DNA of 64,000 nucleotides. Origin: CATQHP01 sp965214915 (GTDB lineage: Bacteria > Acidobacteriota > Terriglobia > Bryobacterales > UBA6623). Of the stretch, positions 8,801-17,331 are shown one piece after another; position 1 is the first letter of the stretch, and the number at the start of each line of letters is the position of its first letter. The stretch is from contig CBDCCP010000001.1 of the NCBI GenBank assembly GCA_965214915.1, positions 1,860,001-1,924,000 on the forward strand, in the 5' to 3' direction. Both the position numbers and the translations under genes were made by a program. Under the pieces are notes generated by a model, which made no database searches, had not been told where the DNA came from, and saw only the letters and a program-made list of their open reading frames with translations.

Positions 8801-10201
8801 TCAGAACTCCGCGTTGCCCGGCGTCCGCGGAAACGGAATTGCGTCGCGGATGTTGGCCATTCCGGTCGCGTAGCCGATCGTGCGCTCGAAACCGAGGCCG
8901 AATCCCGCGTGCGGCACAGAGCCGTAGCGGCGCAGGTCGCGGTACCAGCCGTAGTCTTGCTTGTTCATGCCGCATTCCTCGAGGCGGCGGTCCAGAACGT
9001 CCAAGCGCTCCTCGCGCTGACTGCCGCCGGCGATCTCGCCGATGCCTGGCGCGAGCACGTCCATTGCGGCGACGGTTCTTTCGTCGTCGTCGAGCCTCAT
9101 GTAGAACGCCTTGAGCTCCTTCGGATAGTTGGTCACGACGATCGGACGGCCTACGTGCTCCTCGGTCAGCCAGCGCTCGTGCTCGGATTGCAGATCGACG
9201 CCCCAGCGCGCCGGAAACTCGAATTTCTTCTTCGCCATCGAGAGAGCGCGCACGGCCTCGGTATAAGTCATGCGCTCGAAGGACGAGGCGACGACCTGCT
9301 CCAACCGGCGGATGCAGCCGCCGTCGATCCGTTTCTGGAAAAAGGCCATGTCGTCGGGACGCTCTTCGAGGAGAGCGCCGAAGATGAACTTCAACAGCGC
9401 TTCGGCGAGCACGGCGTTGTCGTCGAGGTCGGCGAAGGCGGTTTCGGGCTCGATCATCCAGAACTCCGCCAGATGGCGGCTGGTGTTGGAGTTCTCGGCG
9501 CGGAAAGTCGGCCCGAACGTATAGACCCTCGTCAGCGCCAGACAGTAAGCCTCGACGTTGAGTTGTCCGGAAACGGTCAGGAAACTTTCGCGCCCAAAAA
9601 AGTCTTGACTGAAATCGACCGCGCTGGATGCGTCCCGCGGCAGGTTGGCCAAGTCGAGCGTGCTGACGCGGAACAATTCCCCCGCGCCCTCGGTGTCGGC
9701 GGTCGTAACGATCGGCGTATGAATCCAGTAGTAGCCGTTCTCGCGGAAGAAACGGTGGATGGCGTGCGCCAGACAGTCGCGGACGCGCGCAATCGCGCCG
9801 AAGGTATTGGTGCGCGGCCGCAGATGGGCCACGGTGCGCAGAAACTCGAAGCTGTGGCGCTTGGGCGAAATCGGGTACGTGTCCGGGTCTTCCACCCAGC
9901 CCGTGACTTCGACGGCGGCCGCTTGAATCTCGAAGCGCTGGCCCCGGCCCTGCGATGCGACGAGCTTGCCGCGGACAACGACCGCGCAGCCGGCGCCGGC
10001 GTGCAAGATTTCGCTTGCATAGTTCGGCAAATCGTTCCCGGCGACGACCTGCATTACGTCGAAGCAGGAACCGTCGTGAACCTGGAGGAACGACAGACCG
10101 GCCTTCGAATCGCGCCGCGTGCGCACCCAGCCTTGCACGACGACTTCCGTTCCCAAGCCGGCCCGGCCCGCGAGCAATGCGCCGATCGTGTGTTTCGCCA
10201 T
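8801..10201 (-). CDS. asnS: Asparagine--tRNA ligase
   Basis: 466 aa, the usual length. The N-terminal OB-fold anticodon-binding domain reads VVVQGWVRTRRDSKAGLSFL. Class II motif 2 region is FRAENSNTSRHLAEFWMIEP and motif 3 is GFGLGFERTIGYATGM. These are diagnostic of AsnRS within the AspRS/AsnRS group. It charges tRNA-Asn in the cytoplasm. It is divergent from ddl with only 39 bp between starts. Its last 183 bp are duplicated at 8048-8230. Confidence 0.97.
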   Translation of the reverse strand: MAKHTIGALLAGRAGLGTEVVVQGWVRTRRDSKAGLSFLQVHDGSCFDVMQVVAGNDLPNYASEILHAGAGCAVVVRGKLVASQGRGQRFEIQAAAVEVTGWVEDPDTYPISPKRHSFEFLRTVAHLRPRTNTFGAIARVRDCLAHAIHRFFRENGYYWIHTPIVTTADTEGAGELFRVSTLDLANLPRDASSAVDFSQDFFGRESFLTVSGQLNVEAYCLALTRVYTFGPTFRAENSNTSRHLAEFWMIEPETAFADLDDNAVLAEALLKFIFGALLEERPDDMAFFQKRIDGGCIRRLEQVVASSFERMTYTEAVRALSMAKKKFEFPARWGVDLQSEHERWLTEEHVGRPIVVTNYPKELKAFYMRLDDDERTVAAMDVLAPGIGEIAGGSQREERLDVLDRRLEECGMNKQDYGWYRDLRRYGSVPHAGFGLGFERTIGYATGMANIRDAIPFPRTPGNAEF

Positions 10202-10240
10202 ACCCTATTAGTTTGACAATCTCAATTCGAAGGCGCGCCG

Positions 10241-11293
10241 ATGAGCGCGTCTAAGCTTCGCGTGGCGGTGTTGTTCGGCGGGCGCTCCGGCGAGCACGAG
10301 GTGTCCATTCGCTCGGCCGCATCCGTCATCGCCGCCCTCGACCGCTCGCGCTACGCGGTCATCCCGGTGGGTATCGCCAAGAGCGGGGAATGGCTCGATC
10401 CGGCGGCTTCGGCGGCGCTGCTGCCGGGGGAATGCGGGCCGCTTGCGACGGAAACGAAGCTGCATTTTTCGCTGCAGCCGGGCGCGTCGACGGGCTTCGA
10501 CGTCGTCTTCCCGGTGTTGCACGGCACGTTCGGCGAAGACGGCGCGGTGCAGGGTTTCCTGGAGTTGGGCGGCGCGGCTTACGTGGGCTCGGGCATTCCG
10601 GGTTCGGCCTGCGGCATGGACAAAGACGTGATGAAGCGCCTCTTCCGCGAACGCGGTCTGCCGGCGGTCGAGCACCTCTGTCTGCTCCGCGGGGAGCGCC
10701 GCGCCCATATCGAGGCGGTCGAGCGGCGTTTCCCCTACCCGCTGTTCGTGAAACCGGCGAATCTTGGCTCGTCGGTCGGCATCTCGCGGGCAACCGACCG
10801 CGGCGAATTGGCGGCGGCGCTCGATTTGGCGGCGGAGTTCGACCGCAAGATCGTCGTCGAACCCGAAGTCGCGGGCCGCGAGATCGAGTGTTCCGTGTTG
10901 GGCAACGACTCGCCCCAGGCGTCGCTTCCCGGCGAAATCGTTACGCCGGGCGGGTTCTACGACTATGAAACCAAGTACGTCACCGACGATGCCGAGTTGG
11001 CGATACCCGCCGCGCTCGGCGCGAAGCAGACCGCCGCGATCCAACGCTTGGCCATCGAGGCGTTTCAGGCCGTCGAATGCGCCGGACTCGCCCGCGTCGA
11101 TTTTTTCCTGGAGAACACAACCGGGCAAATCTTGCTGAACGAGGTCAACACCATGCCCGGCTTTACCTCGATCAGCATGTACCCCAAGCTCTGGGAAGTC
11201 TCGGGGCTTCCCTACCCGGCGCTGCTGGACCGCCTGATCGAGTTGGCGCTGGAGCGCTGCGAGCAGCGGCGGCAAACGCGTTTCTTGCGATAA
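10241..11293 (+). CDS. ddl: D-alanine--D-alanine ligase
   Basis: 350 aa, ATP-grasp enzyme. The N-terminal domain has VLFGGRSGEHEVSIRSA. Central signatures are HGTFGEDGAVQGFLE, YVGSGIPGSACGMDKD and FVKPANLGSSVGISRA; the C-terminal metal site is LLNEVNTMPGFTSISMYPKL. It makes the D-Ala-D-Ala dipeptide for peptidoglycan in the cytoplasm. TTGACA occurs at about 10212-10217 in the short divergent gap with asnS and may be a -35 element. Confidence 0.97.
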   Translation: MSASKLRVAVLFGGRSGEHEVSIRSAASVIAALDRSRYAVIPVGIAKSGEWLDPAASAALLPGECGPLATETKLHFSLQPGASTGFDVVFPVLHGTFGEDGAVQGFLELGGAAYVGSGIPGSACGMDKDVMKRLFRERGLPAVEHLCLLRGERRAHIEAVERRFPYPLFVKPANLGSSVGISRATDRGELAAALDLAAEFDRKIVVEPEVAGREIECSVLGNDSPQASLPGEIVTPGGFYDYETKYVTDDAELAIPAALGAKQTAAIQRLAIEAFQAVECAGLARVDFFLENTTGQILLNEVNTMPGFTSISMYPKLWEVSGLPYPALLDRLIELALERCEQRRQTRFLR

Positions 11294-11338
11294 ACACCGC
11301 TGCACAGATCGCTTTCTTCGCGCCGCAGCGGTAAACTG

Positions 11339-12595
11339 ATGTCCGTGAAGCAATCCATTCTTTTCGTACTGGCGTCCACGGCTTGGGCTTCGTCGATTGT
11401 CGAAGTCCGCAACGGCAATCTCCAGCGCGCCGTGGACGAAACTCCGGCCTACGGCACGGTCGTTGCCGACCGCACCGCGCAACTCGAGATCGAGGCGACA
11501 ATCAAGATCGACAAGCCGCTCACGCTTACGGGCCTCAACGCCCGGCTCAAGCCCGGCCTGGGCAAAACGCCGATTATCGAGGTGCTCGCCGAGGGCGTCC
11601 GCATCCGCGATTTCCTGCTCGAAGGAAACACCGACACGGTCCCGCAGGAGCGGCGCGCGCCGCTGATCCTGGTCCGCCGCGGGCGCTTCGTCATCGAGAA
11701 CGGGGAAACGAACAACAGCGCGAAAGACGGCGTGATGATTACGCCGGTCCGCGAGTTCGGCCACATCGAGCACGGCGTCGTGCGCAATCTGACGGCTCGC
11801 AACACCGTCCGCGACGTCGTTTCGATCGGCGGCGCCGGCGACGAAGGTCTGTACGTGCGCCACTTGGTCGTGGAGAACATCCGCTCGTACGGCTCGAAGC
11901 TGCGCGGCCCGGTGGAGGTGTCGGACGGCTCGGAATACATCACGGTGCGGGATATCTACGCCGAGTCGTGCGCCTATGGAGCCGACGTTCAAGACCACAA
12001 CAGGCCGGGGCAGATCAACCGCAACGTCGTCATCGAAGGCGTACACGTCAAGAACACGACCGCGGCGATCCGCACCGCGAACCGCGATTTCGGCCATCAC
12101 GGGCTGACCATCCGCAACGTGGCGGGCAGCGACTGGCCCGACGGCGCCCGCGCGCCGCTCGATATTCGCAACACGCGCGGCGTGCTGATCGAGAACGTGA
12201 AAATCGACGGCTGCCCGGCTCTGCCTCCCGTGTCCGTGCGGCAGAGCAGCGACGTCACCTTGCGCGGCGTGACGATTCACGACTGCGGGCGCAACGGCGA
12301 AGCGGTGCTGCTCGAAAATGTCGACCGCGTCCTCGTGGACGATCTGGTAATTTCCGGAGAAACCCAGCCGGAGACGGGCTTGCGCTACAGCATGACCGCC
12401 GATCGCATGTTTTCCGGTCTGCGCATTCGCAACGTGCTGGCCGAAGACGTGCGCGGCGCAGGAATCGTCATCGACAACGCAAGCAAGAACGGGGGCTTGC
12501 GCTCGGGGGCGATCGCGGACAACCTGGCGACCGTCAAGCAAAAGGGAGAACGCATCCAGGCAACCGTCGAAGGCAATCTGCAACCCGGCGAATAA
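11339..12595 (+). CDS. Secreted right-handed parallel beta-helix protein
   Basis: 418 aa. Signal peptide in KQSILFVLASTAWA; an alternative GTG start at 11345 would give MKQSILF. The mature part is a run of short repeats of the pectate-lyase/polysaccharide-lyase type, e.g. GVRIRDFLLEGN, VVIEGVHVKNTT, VLIENVKIDGC, VTLRGVTIHDCG, VLVDDLVISGE. These are typical beta-helix coils with N/V/I ladders. No catalytic residues can be assigned, so it could be a lyase, a glycosidase or a non-enzymatic binding protein. A carbohydrate role is inferred from the fold and from the other polysaccharide genes in the window. Confidence 0.8.
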   Translation: MSVKQSILFVLASTAWASSIVEVRNGNLQRAVDETPAYGTVVADRTAQLEIEATIKIDKPLTLTGLNARLKPGLGKTPIIEVLAEGVRIRDFLLEGNTDTVPQERRAPLILVRRGRFVIENGETNNSAKDGVMITPVREFGHIEHGVVRNLTARNTVRDVVSIGGAGDEGLYVRHLVVENIRSYGSKLRGPVEVSDGSEYITVRDIYAESCAYGADVQDHNRPGQINRNVVIEGVHVKNTTAAIRTANRDFGHHGLTIRNVAGSDWPDGARAPLDIRNTRGVLIENVKIDGCPALPPVSVRQSSDVTLRGVTIHDCGRNGEAVLLENVDRVLVDDLVISGETQPETGLRYSMTADRMFSGLRIRNVLAEDVRGAGIVIDNASKNGGLRSGAIADNLATVKQKGERIQATVEGNLQPGE

Positions 12596-12640
12596 GCCGG
12601 CCGGTCCGCCCCTTCCATCGGTCTCGATGCATCGTCTGTC

Positions 12641-12646
12641 TATGAT
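12641..12646 (+). promoter_or_regulatory. -10-like TATGAT, 7 nt before an ATG
   Basis: TATGAT ends 7 nt before the ATG at 12654. The predicted transcript would start at or next to the AUG (leaderless). No Shine-Dalgarno is visible. Confidence 0.4.
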
Positions 12647-12653
12647 GGGATGA

Positions 12654-13856
12654 ATGGGGCTGTTCGACGAGGAACCTTTTTATCGCATCGGCAAGCTCCC
12701 CGACTACGTCTTCGCCGTAATCAACGAGATGCGCGCGAAGGCCCGCCGAGCCGGACTCGATGTGATCGACTTGGGCATGGGCAACCCGGACGGCGCGACG
12801 CCGGAGGTTGTCGTCCGCAAGCTGGCCGAAGCCGCGCGCGACAAGCGCAACCACCGCTACTCGCTTTCGCGGGGCATCCCGCGGCTGCGCGAAGAAATCT
12901 GCAAGCGTTATCAGGCGAATTACGGCGTCAGCCTCGACATGGAAACGGAAGCGATCGTCACCATGGGCGCCAAAGACGCTCTGGCGCATCTGACGTTTGC
13001 CGTGATCGGCCCCGGCGATCCGGTGGCGATGCCCGACCCGTCGTATCCCATCCATCAGTGGGGCGTCGTCATGGCCGAAGGCGAGCAGATCGCGCTGCCG
13101 ATGCCTTCGCCGGAGGAGTTTCTCGACCGCCTGGAAGACCTCTACAAGACGGGCCGCAAGAAGCCGGCGATGATCCTGGTCTCGTTCCCGCACAACCCAA
13201 CGACGCACTGCGTGCAACGGGATTTCTTCGAGACCCTCGTCGCGCTGGCGCACAAGCACGGCACGATGATCGTCCACGACTTCGCCTACGCCGACCTTAC
13301 CTTCGACGGCTACCGCGCGCCGTCGCTGCTGGAGATACCCGGCGCGAAAGAGATCGGCGTCGAAATCTTCTCGATGTCGAAGAGCTACAACATGGCCGGC
13401 TGGAGAGTCGGGTTTTGCCTGGGCAATCCCAAAATGATCGGCGCGCTCAGACGCATCAAGAGCTACCTCGACTACGGCACGTTCCAACCGATCCAGATCG
13501 CCGCAATTATCGGCTTGCGCGAATGCGAGAAATTCACGCGCGAAAACGCCGCTTACCATCGAAAACGCCGCGACGTGCTGATCGACGGGCTGGCCAAAGC
13601 GGGCTGGGACGTGCCGCCGCCGCAGGCGACGATGTTCGTCTGGGCGAAAATCCCGGAGCGCTTTTCGTCGGCCGGGTCGCTGGAGTTTTCGAAACTCGTG
13701 CTCGAACGCGGTCTCGTGGCGGTTTCGCCCGGAATCGGATTCGGGCCGACGGGCGAAGGCCACGTTCGATTCGCGTTGGTGGAGAACGAACAGCGCATCC
13801 GGCAGGCGACGCGCGGCATCCGCAAGATGCTGCGGGACGAAGGGACTGCGCCATGA
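12654..13856 (+). CDS. Class I/II PLP aminotransferase (AlaC-like)
   Basis: 400 aa. Features in order: IDLGMGNPDGATPE, the PLP-phosphate site (VTMGAKDALAHL), SFPHNPTTHCV, VHDFAYADLTFDGYRAPS, and the Schiff-base lysine about K243 in FSMSKSYNMAGWRVGF. The C-terminal Arg site is in GEGHVRFALVENE. This pattern is closest to the glutamate-pyruvate/AlaC-type and related aspartate aminotransferase subgroups. It acts in cytoplasmic amino-acid metabolism; the exact amino donor is not determinable. Its stop overlaps the next start (ATGA, 13853-13856). Confidence 0.92.
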   Translation: MGLFDEEPFYRIGKLPDYVFAVINEMRAKARRAGLDVIDLGMGNPDGATPEVVVRKLAEAARDKRNHRYSLSRGIPRLREEICKRYQANYGVSLDMETEAIVTMGAKDALAHLTFAVIGPGDPVAMPDPSYPIHQWGVVMAEGEQIALPMPSPEEFLDRLEDLYKTGRKKPAMILVSFPHNPTTHCVQRDFFETLVALAHKHGTMIVHDFAYADLTFDGYRAPSLLEIPGAKEIGVEIFSMSKSYNMAGWRVGFCLGNPKMIGALRRIKSYLDYGTFQPIQIAAIIGLRECEKFTRENAAYHRKRRDVLIDGLAKAGWDVPPPQATMFVWAKIPERFSSAGSLEFSKLVLERGLVAVSPGIGFGPTGEGHVRFALVENEQRIRQATRGIRKMLRDEGTAP

Positions 13857-14539
13857 TCCGCAACGCCGCGCTGGCATTCGCCGCAGCCTGGTTGACCACT
13901 GCTACGCTGCACGGCCAGTCGGCGGACCGCGTGGTTGCCGCTGTCGAGTTGCGCTACAACCGCCTGGCGACGATGCGCTCCGATTTCGAGCAGTCGCTGG
14001 AATACGCCGGCAGGCGGCGCATGATCGAGGCGGGAACTCTTTACCTGCGGCGCCCGGGCAAAATGCGCTGGGACTATACGCAGCCGCAAGGAAAAATCGC
14101 CATCGGCGACGGCGATATGTTCCGCATCTACAACCCCTACACCAATCAGGTGCGCCAAGTGAAGCTCGACGAGACCGCCGACCTGCGCGCGCCGCTGGCG
14201 TTCCTGCTGGGCCGCATGCGGCTGAAGCGCCAGTTCCGCAACCTGCGCATCGAAACGATCGAAGGCGAAAGCGCGCTCGTTGCCGAGGGGCGCACCGGCA
14301 GAGAATATTTCTCCCGCGTGGAATTCGCCTACGACCCGGACGACTTCCGCCTGCGGCGGATCGCCGTATATGGGCGGGACGATTCGATCAACGTTTTTCG
14401 CTTCCGCAACGAAACCCTGAACCCCCCTCTCGATCTCGAGCTGTTCGAGTTCCGCTCGCCGCAAGGCGCGGAGATCCTGCCCGTCAGCAGCTACAGCGGA
14501 GACCAACAGGCCGCGGGCAAGAGCGAGCCCGCGAACTGA
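13853..14539 (+). CDS. lolA: LolA-like outer-membrane lipoprotein carrier
   Basis: 228 aa. Signal peptide ALAFAAAWLTTATLHG. The mature N-terminus (VVAAVELRYNRLATMRSDFE then QSLEYAG) and YLRRPGKMRWDYTQPQGKI are the hallmark start of LolA/LppX-like proteins, followed by DGDMFRIYNPYTNQVRQV. LolA carries lipoproteins across the periplasm. Its start overlaps the aminotransferase stop, so the two are cotranscribed. A narrower LolA versus generic outer-membrane carrier (DUF-type) assignment cannot be settled here. Confidence 0.85.
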   Translation: MIRNAALAFAAAWLTTATLHGQSADRVVAAVELRYNRLATMRSDFEQSLEYAGRRRMIEAGTLYLRRPGKMRWDYTQPQGKIAIGDGDMFRIYNPYTNQVRQVKLDETADLRAPLAFLLGRMRLKRQFRNLRIETIEGESALVAEGRTGREYFSRVEFAYDPDDFRLRRIAVYGRDDSINVFRFRNETLNPPLDLELFEFRSPQGAEILPVSSYSGDQQAAGKSEPAN

Positions 14540-14549
14540 CTTCCGCTGT

Positions 14550-14566
14550 TCCGCCGCGCCGGCGGA
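14550..14566. terminator. GC-rich hairpin between convergent genes
   Basis: Perfect 7-bp stem TCCGCCG/CGGCGGA with a 3-nt loop between the convergent lolA-like and cyclophilin genes. There is no U-tract, so a terminator role is only plausible. Confidence 0.35.
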
Positions 14567-14622
14567 CCGGACCGCGCAAGCAGCCGCTCCGGATTCTGCT
14601 CGCTATTCCACCGCGCAAGCGG

Positions 14623-15201
14623 TCATTGTCCCGATTCGACGCGGGCGGATTCCAGGAAAACCGGAAGGATGGGGACGTCTTCCATCGGCCCCCGGCGGCT
14701 GGTTTGCACCCGCGAGATGCGCTCGACCGTTTCCATACCTTCGATCACGCGGCCGAAAACGGTGTAGCCGAAGCGCCGCGCGCCGCGGTTGAGATCGGCA
14801 TTGTCTTTGAGATTGATGAAAAATTGCGACGTGGCGGAATTCTTTTGCCACTGGCGGGCCATCGCCACTGTCCCGCGCAGGTTGCGCAGTCCGTTCTTCG
14901 TTTCGATCTTGACTGCCTTGAAGGCGGGCTTGAGCTCCAACTCCGGCGTAAACCCTCCGCCCTGCACGACGAAGTTTTCGATCACCCGATGGAAAACCGT
15001 ATCGTCGTAAAAACCGGCGTTCACATAGGCTAGAAAATTCTCGACGGTCTTGGACGCCTTGGCCGGAAACAACTCGATGCGGATTACGCCCTTCGACGTT
15101 TGTAGGACTACGATCGGCCCCGCCGCGTCGTCCGCGCCCGCGGCGGCGGTTGCCGCGCATGCCGCAACGGCGAGAAGCATTACAGGCAACGACAAGCGCA
15201 T
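14623..15201 (-). CDS. ppiA: Periplasmic cyclophilin-type peptidyl-prolyl isomerase
   Basis: 192 aa. Signal peptide SLPVMLLAVAACAATAAA. The cyclophilin core includes VENFLAYVNAGFYDDTVFHR, VIENFVVQGGGF, GTVAMARQWQKNSATSQFFI and FGYTVFGRVIEGM. The catalytic Arg is in FHRVI, and the conserved Q-F-F-I segment is present. It catalyses cis-trans proline isomerisation, here in the periplasm. It is divergent from the DUF523 gene; a TAAACT lies 11 nt before the ATG. Confidence 0.95.
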   Translation of the reverse strand: MRLSLPVMLLAVAACAATAAAGADDAAGPIVVLQTSKGVIRIELFPAKASKTVENFLAYVNAGFYDDTVFHRVIENFVVQGGGFTPELELKPAFKAVKIETKNGLRNLRGTVAMARQWQKNSATSQFFINLKDNADLNRGARRFGYTVFGRVIEGMETVERISRVQTSRRGPMEDVPILPVFLESARVESGQ

Positions 15202-15272
15202 CGGCGCTTCTCAGTTTACTCGCTCTTCCGCCGCCGGGCCGTCTGCTACCTTGGGGAAGCTGGGGGATCGCA

Positions 15273-15815
15273 GTGTCTCGGCCGCGCATCGGCATTTCGG
15301 CGTGTTTGCTCGGCGAGCCGGTGCGCTACGACGGGAGCGGGCGGCGCCGCGGTCGGATACTCGAGTACTTCGCCGAGCGGGTCGAGTGGTCGCCGGTATG
15401 CCCCGAAGTGGAGACCGGCATGGGCGTGCCGCGCGAGACGGTCGAGTTGGCCGCGGCGCCGGACGGGCTGCGGCTGCTCGGAACGCAATCCGGCAAAGAC
15501 CATACCGCGGCGATGCGGGCATGGTCCGCCAAGCGCCTGGAAGAACTCGACGGAATCGGGGGCTTCATTCTCAAGGCTCGCTCCCCGAGTTGCGGGCTGC
15601 GCGGCGTCCCGGTGCGCAACCGCGGCGAGCCGGCAAGCGGCATGTTCGCCGCGGCCTTGGCCGCCCGGTTTGCGTCCTTGCCGGTCGTTGAAGACGAAGA
15701 TCTCGACAGCGCCGAGGCGCTCGGAGCATTCGAACGCCAAGTCAGGGATTACGCGCGCCGTCAAGAACGCGGCCGCGCGGACATCGCTGCCCTTGGTACC
15801 GGGGGGCGGATTTGA
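15273..15815 (+). CDS. DUF523 family protein, 3' end overlaps a tRNA gene
   Basis: 180 aa from GTG at 15273. Motifs GISACLLGEPVRYDGSGRR, VCPEVETGMGVPRE and FILKARSPSCGLRG are those of the DUF523 (YbbK) family, with the conserved Cys residues (CLLG, CPE, SCG) that suggest a metal or cluster site. Biochemical function is unknown. The last 22 bp run antisense into the 3' end of the tRNA-Met gene, so the final residues GTGGRI are encoded on the complement of the tRNA acceptor/T arm. The start fits the family, which begins close to the ISACL motif. Confidence 0.88.
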   Translation: MSRPRIGISACLLGEPVRYDGSGRRRGRILEYFAERVEWSPVCPEVETGMGVPRETVELAAAPDGLRLLGTQSGKDHTAAMRAWSAKRLEELDGIGGFILKARSPSCGLRGVPVRNRGEPASGMFAAALAARFASLPVVEDEDLDSAEALGAFERQVRDYARRQERGRADIAALGTGGRI

Positions 15816-15870
15816 ACCGCCGACCTACGGGTTATGAGTCCGTCGCTCTGACCAACTGAGCTACCCCGGC
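15794..15870 (-). tRNA. tRNA-Met (anticodon CAT)
   Basis: 77 nt including encoded CCA. Acceptor GCCGGGG pairs with CCCCGGT with a terminal G-U. The D arm has AGCTCAGTTGGTCAGAGC, the anticodon loop is CTCATAA (CAT), and the T arm is GGCGGTTCAAATCCGCC. Elongator Met is likeliest; a lysidine-modified Ile tRNA also reads CAT and cannot be excluded by eye. A TACAAT lies about 12 nt upstream on the minus strand. Confidence 0.93.
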
Positions 15871-16165
15871 AGACCTGCTTTCATTGTACCGGTCCCGCGC
15901 TTTCGGTCTTTTTCCACCGTCTTTTCCAATACAAGATGAGCCCGTAGGGAACCTGTTCGGAGAGCTCAGCACGCGACATGGCGTTGACGGACACGGTTCG
16001 CATTCACCCGATTTTACGGCGTTCAGCGCCGCAAACTGGGCGATATTGAAATCATCACCTCAACCGACGGCCCAACGCGGCATGGATTCCGCATCGAAAC
16101 GTAGCGACAGGCACACAGCGCTTACAATCGGGTTTTCATACCCCGAACGGAATCCGAACACCGCC
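15871..16165. other. 295-bp intergenic region between tRNA-Met and the DUF429 gene
   Basis: Divergent spacer. It holds a -10-like TACAAT for the tRNA close to 15889 (minus strand) and another TACAAT about 35 nt upstream of the DUF429 ATG. I see no gene or clear repeat. Confidence 0.5.
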
Positions 16166-17023
16166 ATGACCGCCATTATCGGCGTAGACTTCAGCGGCGC
16201 CAAGCACGACCGCAACACCTGGGCAGCCCGAGGACGCCTCGCCCCGGACGGAGAGCTGTGGTTCGATAGCGTCCAGCCGGTCCTCCGCCAAGACCTGTTC
16301 AAACTGCTGGCAACCGTCCCGACCCCAGCGGTAGCCGCCCTCGATTTCCCCTTCGGCGTTCCAGCCGCGTTCGCTGCATACCTGAATCCCCGTTGTAAAC
16401 CAGGGGAAGCAGCCATGCCCGCCGTCTGGCAAACAATAGCCGGAATGAGCGCAGAGCAATTCGCCTTGGAAAGAAACAACTTCGTTTCCCAATTCGGAGA
16501 ACACAAACGTACCGGCGATGCAGCGTATGGCGAAAGTTTTTCTCCCTTACACCGCTTCAATCCCGATATGCTGCCCATGACTTATTACGGCATCGGGATG
16601 CTCCACCGCTGCCATGAGGACTACCCGGCGCGCTGGCATGCGCCGCCGCTGGACCCGCCGTCAAACCCAGAGGGCACAGTTACATTGCTGGAAACCATGC
16701 CGGGCGCCTTCCTGAAGGCCATCGGCTTAAAGCACACGGGGTACAAAAATAGACGGGATGCGCTGGACGCGTTGCAACGCCGCGCCGCCATCCTCGACGG
16801 CCTTGACGCCAAATCCGACGTTCTCTTGCCCAATTTGTCCGCGGTAGAAATGGGTTGCCGCGCCAGCCACGACTGTCTCGACTCCGTGATCGCCGCCGTA
16901 GCGGCAGCGGCCTGGGCGCAAGACCCCGACCGATTCCGCCGGCCCAACGCCGACAAGCTTCCCCAAGCCTGCCTCGAAGGCTGGATCTACTGTGTTAATA
17001 TCGAATCGCACATTGGCATGTAA
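16166..17023 (+). CDS. DUF429 family protein
   Basis: 285 aa. The N-terminus AIIGVDFSGAKHDRNTWAAR and the later ALDFPFGVP give the RNase H-like nuclease fold pattern (GxDxS...DxPxG) of DUF429. C-terminal residues C-RASHDCLDSVIAAVAAAAWA fit the end of that fold. The function is unknown; a nuclease-like role is an inference from fold. Base composition is slightly less GC-rich than its neighbours, with unusually straight proline/asparagine codon choices. A TA-module remnant follows immediately, so the 15.9-17.3 kb stretch may be acquired. Confidence 0.8.
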   Translation: MTAIIGVDFSGAKHDRNTWAARGRLAPDGELWFDSVQPVLRQDLFKLLATVPTPAVAALDFPFGVPAAFAAYLNPRCKPGEAAMPAVWQTIAGMSAEQFALERNNFVSQFGEHKRTGDAAYGESFSPLHRFNPDMLPMTYYGIGMLHRCHEDYPARWHAPPLDPPSNPEGTVTLLETMPGAFLKAIGLKHTGYKNRRDALDALQRRAAILDGLDAKSDVLLPNLSAVEMGCRASHDCLDSVIAAVAAAAWAQDPDRFRRPNADKLPQACLEGWIYCVNIESHIGM

Positions 17024-17034
17024 CGCCTATTCTC

Positions 17035-17271
17035 ATGCGAACCACGATCTCGTTACCCGACGAACTCGCTCAGACCGCGCGAAAAGAGGCCCGGAAACGC
17101 GGCGTCAGCCTGTCAGCGGTGATTCGGGAGTCTTTGGAGATCCGTCTCTGCAAGCCGGTCAGCGCCGGCCTTCCCTGGCAAGGGATCGTGAGCGATGCGC
17201 AAAGCGCCGCGCGGCGCCTCGACGCGGCGCTCTCTGAAAACTGGTCGGTTCACATTGCCGGCGATCGTTGA
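17035..17271 (+). CDS. Ribbon-helix-helix antitoxin-like protein
   Basis: 78 aa. MRTTISLPDELAQTARKEAR then KRGVSLSAVIRESLE is a CopG/Arc-type ribbon-helix-helix DNA-binding domain. The C-terminal half would wrap a toxin. It overlaps the first codons of a PIN-toxin remnant by 17 nt, the normal layout of vapBC pairs. It is now orphaned because the toxin is cut short. Confidence 0.78.
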   Translation: MRTTISLPDELAQTARKEARKRGVSLSAVIRESLEIRLCKPVSAGLPWQGIVSDAQSAARRLDAALSENWSVHIAGDR

Positions 17272-17331
17272 CAGCGGCCCGTTGCCGGCAACCGCAAACG
17301 ACGCAGCCCCGGATCATGCCGCTGCATCGAT
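17255..17331 (+). pseudogene. Truncated PIN-domain (VapC-type) toxin stump
   Basis: From TTG 17255 the frame reads LPAIVDSGPLPATANDAAPD then HAAASIY. This matches the start of PIN toxins (IVDSGPL, with the first catalytic Asp, and ADxxxPDHxAC). Only about 26 codons remain before the sequence becomes the 3' end of the altronate dehydratase gene on the other strand. At least the second half of the PIN acidic site is gone, so it is inactive. Confidence 0.7.

Noticed and set aside
10208..12583. 791-aa minus-strand ORF opposite ddl and the beta-helix gene
   Set aside because: Shadow ORF; the plus-strand proteins carry full family signatures.
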